In this document: positions 33,705 to 42,944 of the stretch, in pieces
Position numbering within the stretch: the stretch's first letter is position 1
Layout: each line of letters opens with the position of its first letter
Origin: CAVSWT01 sp963782985
Lineage (GTDB): Bacteria > Bacteroidota > Ignavibacteria > Ignavibacteriales > Ignavibacteriaceae
Assembly (NCBI GenBank): GCA_963782985.1
Contig: CAWALU010000007.1
Location: 124,001 to 188,000 of the forward strand
DNA length: 64,000 nucleotides
Direction: 5' to 3'
Made by a program: the position numbers and the translations under genes
Notes under the pieces: model-generated
What the model was told of the DNA's origin: nothing
What the model saw: only the letters and a program-made list of their open reading frames with translations
Databases searched by the model: none

Positions 33705-36700
33705 TCAGCTATTTATGGAGTGTTTCTTTTTGTAATCGCTTGGCGTGCAGCCGTAAACTTCCTGGAAAGATTTAGTAAAGTAAGCCTGCGAATTGAAACC
33801 AACCTTGTAAGCAACTTCAGCCATATTTCCGAAATCATTTTTAATTAAATCCGCTGCGCGCTGCAGCCTAAAATTTCTTACAAATTCTGAGGTGGATTGA
33901 TTTGTAATCGCTTTTATTTTTCTGTGAAGCTGGGTGCGGCTCATCCCGATTTTTTCACACAACATTTCCACAGAAAGATTTTCAGCCGAAATATTCTCTT
34001 CAATTATCGCGGTCAATTTTTCAATAAACATTTTTTGAGAGGAAGGAACAACAACTTCACTCGGCTTAATAAGCATTTGAGATTGAAATTTTTTTCTCAT
34101 CTGCCGGCGGATTTTTATAAGATTTTTTATTCTGATTTTTAATTCTTTTTCATCAAAAGGTTTTATCAAATAATCATCCGCGCCTATTTCGAGCCCTTGC
34201 AGTTTATCTTCCGTTGCCGCTTTAGCCGTTAAAATTATTATAGGAATATGATTGGTTTTTTCACTCTCTTTTATTTTGCGGGAGAATTCATAACCGTCCA
34301 TTCGCGGCATCATTATATCGCTGATGATTAAATCGGGAATTATTTCTTCCGCGCGTTTCAATCCTTCTATTCCGTTTTCAGCTTCAACCACTCTATATTC
34401 ATGGTGAAGAATTTCTTTAATCATTTCACGAAGATCAAAATTATCCTCCACAACTAGAACAATTGTTTTACCTTTTTCGGTATCATCTTCGCTCAAATCA
34501 GTTGCCGCCGGCAAACTATGAACCGAAAAATCTTCCGCTTCAAATATTACTTCAGTTTCTTCATAATTAATTTCGTCTTCACTTAAATGCGCGCTGCCCA
34601 GCTGAAGATAAACCGTAAACATTGTTTTTTTATTTCCGCTCACAACTTCAATTTTACCTTTATGCAATTCAACATATTCCTTTGCGAGAGCAAGTCCGAT
34701 CCCGGTTCCTTCAAAATTTCCGGTTCCGCCTTCATCTGCTTGATAAAAACGGTCAAATATTTTTGAGATATTTTCTCTCTGAATTTCAACGCCCGTGTTT
34801 GAAAATTTTATCTTAACAGAATTTTCAGCTTGTGAAATATTAACATCAATCGCCTCGCCTTCCGGAGAAAACTTAACGGCGTTTGAAAGAAGATTATAAA
34901 AAACTGTTTCAAGTTTTTTCTTATCTAAAAAAAGAAGAATGCTTTCGCTCTCAGGCATATCTTCAACAGAAAAATTGTTAAACTTTAAATCAATATTTTT
35001 CTGATACGCCAGCGATGAAAAAGATGCGGTAATTCTTTTAAGAAATTTTACAATATCATTTTCGGATGCGTTAAGCTTCACGCTGCCCGATTCGATTCTT
35101 GATAGTTCCAAAAGTTGATTAATCAATTGAAGAAGCCGCGCCGCGTTTCTTTTCATTACTTCAAAATCTTTTTCATTAGGATTGTTTTGCATCTCTCTTT
35201 TCAGTTTCTCCAGCGAACCAAGAATTATTGTTAAAGGCGTTCTGAATTCGTGAGAGAGATTTGCAAAAAACCTCGATTTTATTTTATCAACCTCCTGCAA
35301 TTTTTCTGATTCAAATTCTTTCAGCTTTAAATCATTCTTCAACTTAATTCTATTCATCTCATATCTTCTAATCGTAAATAAAGCGGCAATAAACAATGAA
35401 GCATAAATTACATAAGCCCACCAGGTTAGCCACCAGGGGGGAGTAATTTTAATATTTATTGAAGCTGTCTGTGGATTCCAAACCCCGTCGCCGTTAGTTC
35501 CCATTACTTTAAAAACATAACTGCCCGGGTCTAAGTTTGTGAATGAAGCAAAATTTTGTTTATCAGCAGTTATCCAATTTTTATCAAACCCTTCCATTTT
35601 ATATTTAAATTTATTTTTAGCCGGGTTTGAAAAATCAAGGGAGGCAAACTCGAACGAAAAAACATTTTGATCGTAGGGAAGAGTAAGCTCATCTATAAAG
35701 GCAATATTTGTATTTCCATTTTCAGAATAATTATTTAGTGAAATAGTTTTATTAAAAATTTTAAAATCAGTTATAACAATTGGTGAAATAAAATCGTCAT
35801 CCTTTATATTGTCGGGATGAAAAACATTAAATCCGTTAACGCCGCCGAAATAGATTAAACCCGTTTTAGAACTTTTATAACAAGAGTTTTCGATAAATTC
35901 ATTTGCCTGCAAACCATCGTTAACATCAAAATTTTTAAATGATTTATTTGAAAGATTAAATTTTGAAATTCCGTTGGAAGAGCTAATCCAAAGATTGTTG
36001 GCGCCGTCTTGTGTTATGCCGAGAATGTTGTTACCCGGCAGTCCATCTTTACTATTGTAAAAAGTGAATGAATTTTCTTTCACATTATATTTATTCAGTC
36101 CGCCGCCAAATGTTCCAATCCATAAATCTCCGGAGTCGTCTTTAAAAAGCGTATTGATTCTTGTGCTGCTTATGCTTTTTAAATTCTGAGGGTCATGCTT
36201 ATAGTTGTAAAATATTTCTTTCTCTTTATCGAATTTATTTAAGCCTCCCGTTGTTGTTCCAATCCAAAGAAATTTATCATCTTCAATAATAGAAGTAACT
36301 TCAACGCTGCTTATGCTGTTAGGATCATTTGGATTCGGCTTATAAGTTTTAAATATATTACTTTCAGTATCAAATTTTACTAAGCCTCCTAAGCCGGTTC
36401 CAATCCACAACATTCCATTTTTATCTTCAAATAAAGTGTGGATAAAATTATTGCTTAAACTGTTGGGATTATTTTTTTGCCAGGCGTAACGGATAACTTT
36501 TTCATCTTTTATTTTGTACAAACCATCGCCAAATGTTCCGATCCAATAATTTTTATTTCTGTCTTTTATAATTGAAGTTATTGATTTATTAACCAAGCCA
36601 TAGTTGAAATTATTATTTTGGAAATTGAATTTTGAATCCATTTTTTGCAAACCATTTTCAGTCCCGATCCACAAAGTTCCATTTTCATCTTCAAAAAATG

Positions 36701-37805
36701 ACTGCACATAATTGCCGCTAATATCATTTTCACTTTGTTGAATGTGAATAAATTTTTGCGACTTTGGAGAAAATTTACTCAATCCTTTATCTTGCGATCC
36801 AATCCAAACTACGCCGGACTTATCTATAAAAAGCGAAATCAAATAGTTCGAGCTTAGGCTCTGCTTATCATTAAAAATATTTTTATAATTTTCAAAAAAT
36901 TGTTTAGTGGGATAAAATTTATTTAGCCCGCCGCCCATTGTTGCTATCCACAAAACTCCTTTTTCATCAATACAGATTGACCTAACAAAATTGCCTCTTA
37001 ATGAATTTTTTCCGTCTTCTTCTATAAAACGAATAAATTTTTCTTCATTATTTTTTAGAAGATTTAAACCGCTGTTTGTACCAATCCACAAATTACCTTG
37101 TGAGTCTTCAGCAAAAAAATTAATCAAATTAGAACTTATAGTATTATTATTGTTCGGATCATTTTTGAATGAGATGAATGTCCCAGTTTCAGGAATGAAT
37201 TTACATAAGCCGGCTGTTGTACCGATCCATAAAGAGCCGTCTTTTTTTTGATGAATTGCGGTAACATATTTTCCAATTAGACTTTTGTCATTTGCAGGAT
37301 CAATTTGGAACGAAGAAAACTTATAAGTTGTCAAATCAAGTTTATTTAAACCGCCGCGCGTTCCTATCCATAAATTATTTTTATCATCCACAAGCAGCGC
37401 TGAAATAAAATTATTTGTTAAACTGTTTTTATTTTGCGGTTCAATTTTAAAAGTTTTGAAAGATTCAGTTTTCGGATCAAATTTATTTAAGCCGTCCCGC
37501 GTAGCAATCCACAAAAATCCGGAATCATCTTCGGCAATAGCATTAACCGCATAATCGCTCAAACTATTCAAGTTACCAGGTTCATGCCTAAATACTTTGA
37601 AATTATATCCATCATATCTGTTCAAACCATCGTGCGTGCCGAACCACATAAAACCTTTGCTGTCTTGATAAATACAGTTCACAAGATTCTGCGATAACCC
37701 ATCTTCCACAGACAAATGCTCAAATCTTAAATTTCTATTTTGAGCAAAACATAATTCAAATAAAAAAAAGAATATGAAAATTATATTTCTAATTAACTTC
37801 GCCAT
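33705..37805 (-). CDS. Hybrid two-component sensor kinase / AraC-type regulator (HTCS)
   Basis: 1366 residues, all parts of a two-component path in one chain. Signal (NIIFIFFFLFELCFAQ); fourteen or so Reg_prop propeller repeats (MLWIGTGLGGLVKFD) in the periplasm; Y_Y_Y domain (SFEFASLDFSNPAKNKFKYK); membrane helix near residue 800. Then HisKA with phospho-acceptor His852 (ANLSHEFRTPLTIILGS), HATPase (NLLSNAVKFSPEG, GTGIGLALAKEYV), a receiver domain with Asp1163 (ISDIMMPRMDGYEF), and an AraC HTH (IGMSRTQLHRKIKAITNQST). Such proteins sense oligosaccharides or other surface ligands and activate nearby genes. The nearest candidates are the T9SS propeller genes immediately downstream. Confidence 0.95.
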   Translation of the reverse strand: MAKLIRNIIFIFFFLFELCFAQNRNLRFEHLSVEDGLSQNLVNCIYQDSKGFMWFGTHDGLNRYDGYNFKVFRHEPGNLNSLSDYAVNAIAEDDSGFLWIATRDGLNKFDPKTESFKTFKIEPQNKNSLTNNFISALLVDDKNNLWIGTRGGLNKLDLTTYKFSSFQIDPANDKSLIGKYVTAIHQKKDGSLWIGTTAGLCKFIPETGTFISFKNDPNNNNTISSNLINFFAEDSQGNLWIGTNSGLNLLKNNEEKFIRFIEEDGKNSLRGNFVRSICIDEKGVLWIATMGGGLNKFYPTKQFFENYKNIFNDKQSLSSNYLISLFIDKSGVVWIGSQDKGLSKFSPKSQKFIHIQQSENDISGNYVQSFFEDENGTLWIGTENGLQKMDSKFNFQNNNFNYGLVNKSITSIIKDRNKNYWIGTFGDGLYKIKDEKVIRYAWQKNNPNSLSNNFIHTLFEDKNGMLWIGTGLGGLVKFDTESNIFKTYKPNPNDPNSISSVEVTSIIEDDKFLWIGTTTGGLNKFDKEKEIFYNYKHDPQNLKSISSTRINTLFKDDSGDLWIGTFGGGLNKYNVKENSFTFYNSKDGLPGNNILGITQDGANNLWISSSNGISKFNLSNKSFKNFDVNDGLQANEFIENSCYKSSKTGLIYFGGVNGFNVFHPDNIKDDDFISPIVITDFKIFNKTISLNNYSENGNTNIAFIDELTLPYDQNVFSFEFASLDFSNPAKNKFKYKMEGFDKNWITADKQNFASFTNLDPGSYVFKVMGTNGDGVWNPQTASINIKITPPWWLTWWAYVIYASLFIAALFTIRRYEMNRIKLKNDLKLKEFESEKLQEVDKIKSRFFANLSHEFRTPLTIILGSLEKLKREMQNNPNEKDFEVMKRNAARLLQLINQLLELSRIESGSVKLNASENDIVKFLKRITASFSSLAYQKNIDLKFNNFSVEDMPESESILLFLDKKKLETVFYNLLSNAVKFSPEGEAIDVNISQAENSVKIKFSNTGVEIQRENISKIFDRFYQADEGGTGNFEGTGIGLALAKEYVELHKGKIEVVSGNKKTMFTVYLQLGSAHLSEDEINYEETEVIFEAEDFSVHSLPAATDLSEDDTEKGKTIVLVVEDNFDLREMIKEILHHEYRVVEAENGIEGLKRAEEIIPDLIISDIMMPRMDGYEFSRKIKESEKTNHIPIIILTAKAATEDKLQGLEIGADDYLIKPFDEKELKIRIKNLIKIRRQMRKKFQSQMLIKPSEVVVPSSQKMFIEKLTAIIEENISAENLSVEMLCEKIGMSRTQLHRKIKAITNQSTSEFVRNFRLQRAADLIKNDFGNMAEVAYKVGFNSQAYFTKSFQEVYGCTPSDYKKKHSINS

Positions 37806-38058
37806 TTAAGTAAATTATTTTAGCAGTTGGATGATAAATATAAAAACAATATGAGTTTACTTTAGTTGCCGAATAAAACTATATATGTTCCTAATAATAC
37901 TCAAGATTATTTTCGTTCAATAGTTTTAACATATTTATTTATTCGATTATGAAATTTTGAAATTTTCTTATCATCAGATTTTCTCTAATAATAAAATTAT
38001 ATTTACAATGTTTAACCCTGATATTTATGAAATAAAATTATACTTGAATATCTAAATT
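37806..38058. other. Intergenic, AT-rich, no gene seen
   Basis: The region between the divergent regulator and the corrinoid gene is very AT-rich with no credible reading frame. It probably holds the promoters of both genes, but no site stands out. Confidence 0.5.
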
Positions 38059-38100
38059 GTAGAGACGTTCTGCCTGCCACTGTGTGGAAAACGTCTCTAC
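38059..38100. repeat. 42-bp palindromic element, left copy
   Basis: GTAGAGACGTT (38059–38069) and AACGTCTCTAC (38090–38100) are perfect 11-bp arms around CTGCCTGCCACTGTGTGGAA. The reverse-complement form of the same element is at 38914–38954, on the other side of the corrinoid gene. Confidence 0.9.
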
Positions 38101-38130
38101 AAAAAATTAATAAATTTGTTGGAATCTTTA

Positions 38131-38796
38131 ATGCATGAATTAATAAATAAAATCAGCGTCTGCATCGAACGCGGCAAGGTTAATAAATCTTCGCCATATC
38201 CAAAAGACATGATTGGAGAAGAGGGCGCTGATGAATATACAAAGCAAGCGTTGGATGATTCGCTTAGCCCCGATGATATTTTAAAAGCTTGCAATGATGG
38301 AATGCAGCGCATCGGAGAAAAATTTGGTCGCGGCGAAGTTTTTGTACCCGAACTTTTAATGTCGGCAAAAGCTATGAACGCTGTAATGGCGCATCTTAAA
38401 CCTTTCTTTCAATCGGGAACGGTAAAACGAAAAGGAAAATTTATAGTTGGAACGGTGGCTGGCGATCTTCACGATATTGGGAAAAATTTAGTCTCAATGG
38501 TAGTTGAAGGAAACGGCTGGGAAGTTATTGATCTCGGCGTTGACGTTAAACCATTTAAATTTATTGAGAAGCTAAAAGAACATCCCGATAGCATTGTGGG
38601 CTTAAGCGCATTGCTTACAACAACAATGACAAACATGGCAAAAACGGTCGCAGAAATTAAAGCGCAATTTCCGGCGGTGATTGTAATAGCGGGTGGCGCG
38701 CCTTTAACAAATGAAGCGGCGTTAAAAATGGGCGCGGATGGTTATGCATCTAATCCGCAGGGCGCGGTAGAATTATTAAGTAAAATAAAAACGTAG
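38131..38796 (+). CDS. Corrinoid (B12-binding) methyl-carrier protein
   Basis: 221 residues from ATG 38131; TTG codons at 38116 and 38119 are weaker starts. N-terminal helical cap (ILKACNDGMQRIGEKFGRGEVFVPELLMSAKAM) and C-terminal B12 domain with the cobalt-ligand motif GDLHDIGKNLVS, His114. GLSALLTTTMTNM and IAGGAPLTNEAALKMGADG complete the binding fold. The layout is that of MtaC/MttC-like proteins and the MetH B12 module. With the methyltransferase and activation-domain genes that follow it forms a split cobalamin-dependent methionine synthase. Two inverted copies of a palindromic element flank the gene. Confidence 0.93.
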   Translation: MHELINKISVCIERGKVNKSSPYPKDMIGEEGADEYTKQALDDSLSPDDILKACNDGMQRIGEKFGRGEVFVPELLMSAKAMNAVMAHLKPFFQSGTVKRKGKFIVGTVAGDLHDIGKNLVSMVVEGNGWEVIDLGVDVKPFKFIEKLKEHPDSIVGLSALLTTTMTNMAKTVAEIKAQFPAVIVIAGGAPLTNEAALKMGADGYASNPQGAVELLSKIKT

Positions 38797-38818
38797 AGAT
38801 GAGTCGGCGACTCATCTC
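38796..38818 (+). terminator. Hairpin overlapping the corrinoid stop codon
   Basis: A perfect 10-bp stem GAGATGAGTC / GACTCATCTC with a 3-nt loop begins at the last base of the stop codon. There is no T-run, so it may be a pause, a processing site or a repeat rather than a terminator. Confidence 0.45.
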
Positions 38819-38842
38819 GAATATATATCTATCAAATTCGTA

Positions 38843-38954
38843 GAGACGTTCTCCGAACGTCTCATATTTCCATTTTGCCGCAGAGATGTTCTGCGAACGT
38901 CTCAATCTTAAAAGAGACGTTTTCCACACAGTGGCAGGCAAAAAAACGTCTCTA
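38843..38954. repeat. Cluster of three GAGACGT palindromes, including the right-hand 42-bp copy
   Basis: GAGACGTTC-TCC-GAACGTCTC at 38843–38863; GAGATGTTC-TGC-GAACGTCTC at 38883–38903 (one G·U); and 38914–38954, which begins GAGACGTTTTCCACACAGTG and ends AAACGTCTCTAC and is the reverse complement of the element at 38059. All lie between the corrinoid gene and the methyltransferase gene. Confidence 0.88.
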
Positions 38955-39015
38955 CATTTTATTAATAATATCGTAAACATTTATAATTTTTAAATAATAT
39001 ATCCACAGAATAAAA

Positions 39016-39900
39016 ATGAAATCGCTACTATCAGAAATTAAAAAAGGTAAAATATTATTATCCGACGGAGCCTGGGGAACGTTTCTTTACAAAAAAGGAT
39101 TGCAGCCCGGCGAATGCCCGGAGCTGTGGAATATAACTAACCGCGGCGATGTTCTTGCTATTGCAAAAAGTTATATAGAAGCAGGCTCCGATTTAATATT
39201 AACTAATAGTTTCGGCGGAAGTCCGCATAAACTAAATCATTTTGGTTTAGGCGATCGCGCCGCAGAATTAAACAAAGCCGCGGCGGAAATTTCAAAAGAA
39301 GCGGCAGGCGAAAATCATTTTACGCTTGGTTCTATTGGTCCCACCGGCGCAATGCTGATGGTGGGCGATCTTTCCGAACAAGAAATGTACGATGGTTTTT
39401 CTCTTCAAGCCAAAGCTTTAAAAGAAGGCGGCGCCGATGCAATTTGCGTGGAAACTATGACCGACATGCAGGAAGGAGCAATTGCAGTTAAAGCTGCGAA
39501 AGAAAACACCGGACTTGAAGTTGTCTGTACTTTTACTTTCGATAAAAAAGTTAATAATGAATTCCGCACAATGATGGGCGTATCGGTTTCCGAAATGGTT
39601 AATGCAATTAAAGAAGCCGGCGCGGATGTAATCGGCACAAATTGCGGAAATGGTTTTGAACAAATGATTGATATAGTTTCTGAAATTAGAAAAGTTGATC
39701 CCACAATTCCTATTCTCGTTCACGCTAATGCCGGACTTCCAATTTACAAAGACGGCGAAACTGTTTTCCCCGAAACTCCGGATATGATGTCGTCCAAAGT
39801 AAATGAATTAATTACTTGCGGGGCAAATATTATTGGCGGCTGCTGCGGCACAACTCCCGCGCACATTCGCGCTCTTGCCCATGTAATTAAAACTAAGTGA
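39016..39900 (+). CDS. Homocysteine S-methyltransferase (MetH N-terminal module)
   Basis: 294 residues. Zinc-binding cysteines are Cys210 in GTNCGNGFEQM and Cys276–Cys277 in IGGCCGTTPAHIRAL. LLSDGAWGTFLYKKGLQPGECPELWN and LTNSFGGSPHKLNHFG are family motifs. The domain activates homocysteine and takes a methyl group from methylcobalamin on the preceding corrinoid protein. It corresponds to the first ~300 residues of MetH. The next gene starts on GTGA overlapping this stop, so the two are coupled. Confidence 0.94.
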   Translation: MKSLLSEIKKGKILLSDGAWGTFLYKKGLQPGECPELWNITNRGDVLAIAKSYIEAGSDLILTNSFGGSPHKLNHFGLGDRAAELNKAAAEISKEAAGENHFTLGSIGPTGAMLMVGDLSEQEMYDGFSLQAKALKEGGADAICVETMTDMQEGAIAVKAAKENTGLEVVCTFTFDKKVNNEFRTMMGVSVSEMVNAIKEAGADVIGTNCGNGFEQMIDIVSEIRKVDPTIPILVHANAGLPIYKDGETVFPETPDMMSSKVNELITCGANIIGGCCGTTPAHIRALAHVIKTK

Positions 39901-40631
39901 AAACAATGCAATCACAGCAAATCGAAATAGCCGAAAATACATTTCAAGTAAATATTAATTTTGAAGATTTAATAATCGACCGTAAAGAAATTAATATTTT
40001 ACTCGGCTATAATAATGAAGAAGTGGATCCACATTTTAATGAAATGATTGATCAATCCTTAGCTAAGCTGCATTTACTTTGTGAAATAAAAGCCGGTTAC
40101 AAAATTGTTGAATGCAAAAAACTTGAAGATAAAAACAACGGACTTTTAATCGGCAATAAATTTTTTTCTTTAGATAAAATTGTAACCGGTCAATTGAGAA
40201 AATCAGAAAATATAGTTTTGTTTGTCTGTACCATAGGACCCAAAATGGAAAACTGGTCGGCTGAAGAAATTAAAAACGGCGATCCCGCTTTTGGGTTTAT
40301 AATTAATTCCGTCGCTTCAGTAGCGGCTGAAGGCGTTACCGATTTTCTGCATGACTTCATTAAAACAAAAATGGCGGAACAAGGGTTAAATATAACCAAC
40401 CGCTACAGTCCCGGTTATTGCAATTGGTCGGTTGAGGAGCAGCAATTGCTTTTTTCATTTTTCCCCCAAAATTTTTGCGGAATAAAATTAACCGACTCTT
40501 CTTTAATGATTCCCATTAAATCCGTAAGCGGAATTATAGGCGTCGGGAGTGAAGTTAAATACAAAGATTATATTTGCGATAGTTGCGGAGTTAAAGACTG
40601 CACCCACAGATCAAAACGAGAAACAAATTAA
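39897..40631 (+). CDS. Stand-alone methionine synthase activation domain
   Basis: 244 residues (GTG start; ATG at 39906 is possible). YSPGYCNWSVEEQQLLFSFF and the following KSVSGIIGVGSE match the SAM-binding activation domain of MetH. The C-terminal CDSCGVKDCTHR resembles a small metal or Cys cluster seen in stand-alone members. It would remethylate oxidised cob(II)alamin with SAM and an electron donor. With the genes at 38131 and 39016 this makes three of the four MetH modules as separate proteins. The folate-binding module is not in the window. Confidence 0.88.
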   Translation: MKTMQSQQIEIAENTFQVNINFEDLIIDRKEINILLGYNNEEVDPHFNEMIDQSLAKLHLLCEIKAGYKIVECKKLEDKNNGLLIGNKFFSLDKIVTGQLRKSENIVLFVCTIGPKMENWSAEEIKNGDPAFGFIINSVASVAAEGVTDFLHDFIKTKMAEQGLNITNRYSPGYCNWSVEEQQLLFSFFPQNFCGIKLTDSSLMIPIKSVSGIIGVGSEVKYKDYICDSCGVKDCTHRSKRETN

Positions 40632-40690
40632 ATGGAACTATTTCTCATAAGAGATTTTAAATTATTAATTCCAAAAATGGAGAGTAAATA

Positions 40691-42349
40691 ATGCCACGCA
40701 ATAAGAAAAATCTAACTAGCCATAGCCGTAGAAATTTTTTAAAAGCTACAATTGCCGGCGGAATCGCAGCGGCATCTCTTCCCTCTTTATCATTTGCAGA
40801 AAGAACTGCTAATAAAATATCTCCTCCAAAAAGGATAGAAATGTTTGAGCTTGATGAAATTACAATTGATGAATTACATGATGGATTGAAATCCGGGAAA
40901 TATACTGTTCACTCAATTGCAGAAAAATATATTTCACGTATAAAAGAAATAGATAAATCCGGTCCGGCAATTAATAGTATTATTGAATTAAACCCTGACG
41001 CATTAAAAATTGCAGATGAACTGGATAAAGAATTTAAAGAAAAAGGACCGCGAAGCACTATGCATGGAATTCCTGTTCTGCTAAAAGACAATATAGATAC
41101 AGCAGATAACATGGAAACAACTGCCGGTTCACTTGCTCTGGTTGGTTCTCGTCCCCAAAAAGATTCATTTGTAGCAAAGCAGCTTAGAGATGCGGGAGCT
41201 TTAATTCTTGGCAAAACAAATTTAAGTGAATGGGCAAATATGCGTTCCACTCATTCTACCAGCGGATGGAGCGGACGCGGCGGACTTACAAAAAATCCTT
41301 ATTCGCTTGATAGAAATACGTCCGGTTCAAGTTCAGGTTCAGGCGCTGCAGCGGCTGCCAATCTTTGTGCTGTAGCGGTTGGCAGCGAAACAGATGGTTC
41401 CGTTGTCAGCCCGTCTTCATTAAATGGACTTGTTGGAATTAAACCAACAGTTGGTTTGATAAGCCGTGCAGGCATTATTCCTATTTCACATACGCAAGAC
41501 ACTGCTGGTCCCATGACAAGAACTGTGCGTGATGCTGCAATTTTACTTGGAACTTTGGCAGGGATAGACACAGAAGATGAAGCCACACAAAATAGTGAAA
41601 GAAAATCGCATCCTGATTACACAAAATTTTTAGATAAGAATGGAATGAAAGGCGCTCGCATTGGTGTGCTACGAAAATATTTTGGATTCCTTCCTTCTGT
41701 TGATAAAGTTATAAATGGTTCATTGGAAATTTTGAAACAGAACGGCGCTATTCTAATTGATCCAATTGAGATCGATTCACTTGGGAAATTTGATGACAGC
41801 GAGAGTACAGTTTTGCTTTATGAATTAAAAGCCGATATGGCAGCATATCTAACGCATCGCGGACCCAATACACCTTTTCATGCTTTGAAAGATTTAATTG
41901 ATTTTAATGAGAAGCATGCGGATAAAGAAATGCCCTACTTCAATCAAGAATTATTTTTAAGGGGAGAAGAAAAAGGACCGCTTACAGATAAAGAATATAT
42001 TGATGCTTTAGAAAAGAATAACCGCTTAACACATGAAGAAGGAATTGATGCTGTAATGGATAAGCATAATCTTGACGCGATAGTCTCCCCCACTGACAGC
42101 CCGGCTTGGATGACCGATCTCGTAAACGGAGATCATTTTCTTGGCGGCAGTTCTCAATTAGCCGCTGTTGCAGGATATCCTCACATAACTGTTCCAGCAG
42201 GACAAGTATTTGGTTTACCAATTGGAATTTCTTTTTTCGGAAGAGCATGGAGCGAACCGGCGCTGTTAAAAATTGCGTATGCTTTTGAACAATTTACAAA
42301 AGCCCGTAAGCCGCCAAAATTTTTAGCCAGTATTAATTTGAAAGTTTAA
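40691..42349 (+). CDS. Amidase-signature family hydrolase, Tat-exported
   Basis: 552 residues. The N-terminus has a twin-arginine signal (SRRNFLKATIAGGIAAASLP). The amidase signature with the Ser–cisSer–Lys triad runs over LLKDNIDTADNMETTAGS (lysine) and TSGSSSGSGAAAAANLCAVA, then GSETDGSVVSPSSLNG. The family hydrolyses amides and, in GatA, glutamine. The Tat signal shows it works outside the cytoplasm, so it is not GatA. A GGAGAG ribosome site lies just upstream. It follows the methionine synthase genes by 60 bp, but the link is not functional as far as can be seen. Confidence 0.93.
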   Translation: MPRNKKNLTSHSRRNFLKATIAGGIAAASLPSLSFAERTANKISPPKRIEMFELDEITIDELHDGLKSGKYTVHSIAEKYISRIKEIDKSGPAINSIIELNPDALKIADELDKEFKEKGPRSTMHGIPVLLKDNIDTADNMETTAGSLALVGSRPQKDSFVAKQLRDAGALILGKTNLSEWANMRSTHSTSGWSGRGGLTKNPYSLDRNTSGSSSGSGAAAAANLCAVAVGSETDGSVVSPSSLNGLVGIKPTVGLISRAGIIPISHTQDTAGPMTRTVRDAAILLGTLAGIDTEDEATQNSERKSHPDYTKFLDKNGMKGARIGVLRKYFGFLPSVDKVINGSLEILKQNGAILIDPIEIDSLGKFDDSESTVLLYELKADMAAYLTHRGPNTPFHALKDLIDFNEKHADKEMPYFNQELFLRGEEKGPLTDKEYIDALEKNNRLTHEEGIDAVMDKHNLDAIVSPTDSPAWMTDLVNGDHFLGGSSQLAAVAGYPHITVPAGQVFGLPIGISFFGRAWSEPALLKIAYAFEQFTKARKPPKFLASINLKV

Positions 42350-42854
42350 AAACTAACTGTGCTAATTTATTGTATCGGTCGAAGATTTTCGTCCATTGCC
42401 TACAAGACAAACCTATCAAATGTAATTAAAGGACTGAAATTGTCGTAACGAAATGGCGCAGAAATAATAACTGCATTGATTCTTGATAGCAGCGTTCTTT
42501 CTATGAAAGAATTATCCGTAATGAAAATGAAATATTTAATTTTAGAAAATACAAACTTCAAAAGCCTTATAAATGAGAACTAGTAAAAAATGTTGTCGAT
42601 TTGGATATAAGCTATCCGTATTAGATAAACATTTCCCCATATCATAACTCCCTTTTTCTTTCTATTATATCATCAAATTTTTTAATAAAATTTCATTCTA
42701 TTTTAATTCTCTTACAAATTTTTGTTAAATTTTTATATATCGCATTAAAGACGTATTGCTAAATATTTGTCCCTTATTAAAAAGAAAATATATTCTAAGA
42801 AACTAATCTCTTCTTTTTCCATATCAATATTAATTCATGTAGTCGTTTTATTAA
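42350..42854. other. Long non-coding gap, nothing recognised
   Basis: About 500 bp with stops in all frames, AT-rich. No hairpin with a T-run, no tRNA-like fold and no repeat family seen elsewhere in the window was found by eye. It could hold decayed sequence. Confidence 0.5.
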
Positions 42855-42944
42855 ATATTAATTCTAATTGAAGTAAAATACACTCCTTCAGAAACAAATA
42901 AATACGTATTACTCGAAACTAACATTCTGCCTCCTCAGACTAAA

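Noticed and set aside
38059..38100. Cobalamin riboswitch before the corrinoid gene, suggested by GCCACTG
   Set aside because: The GCCACTG is inside a 42-bp palindrome that recurs elsewhere, and the other conserved parts of a ~200-nt B12 riboswitch are missing.
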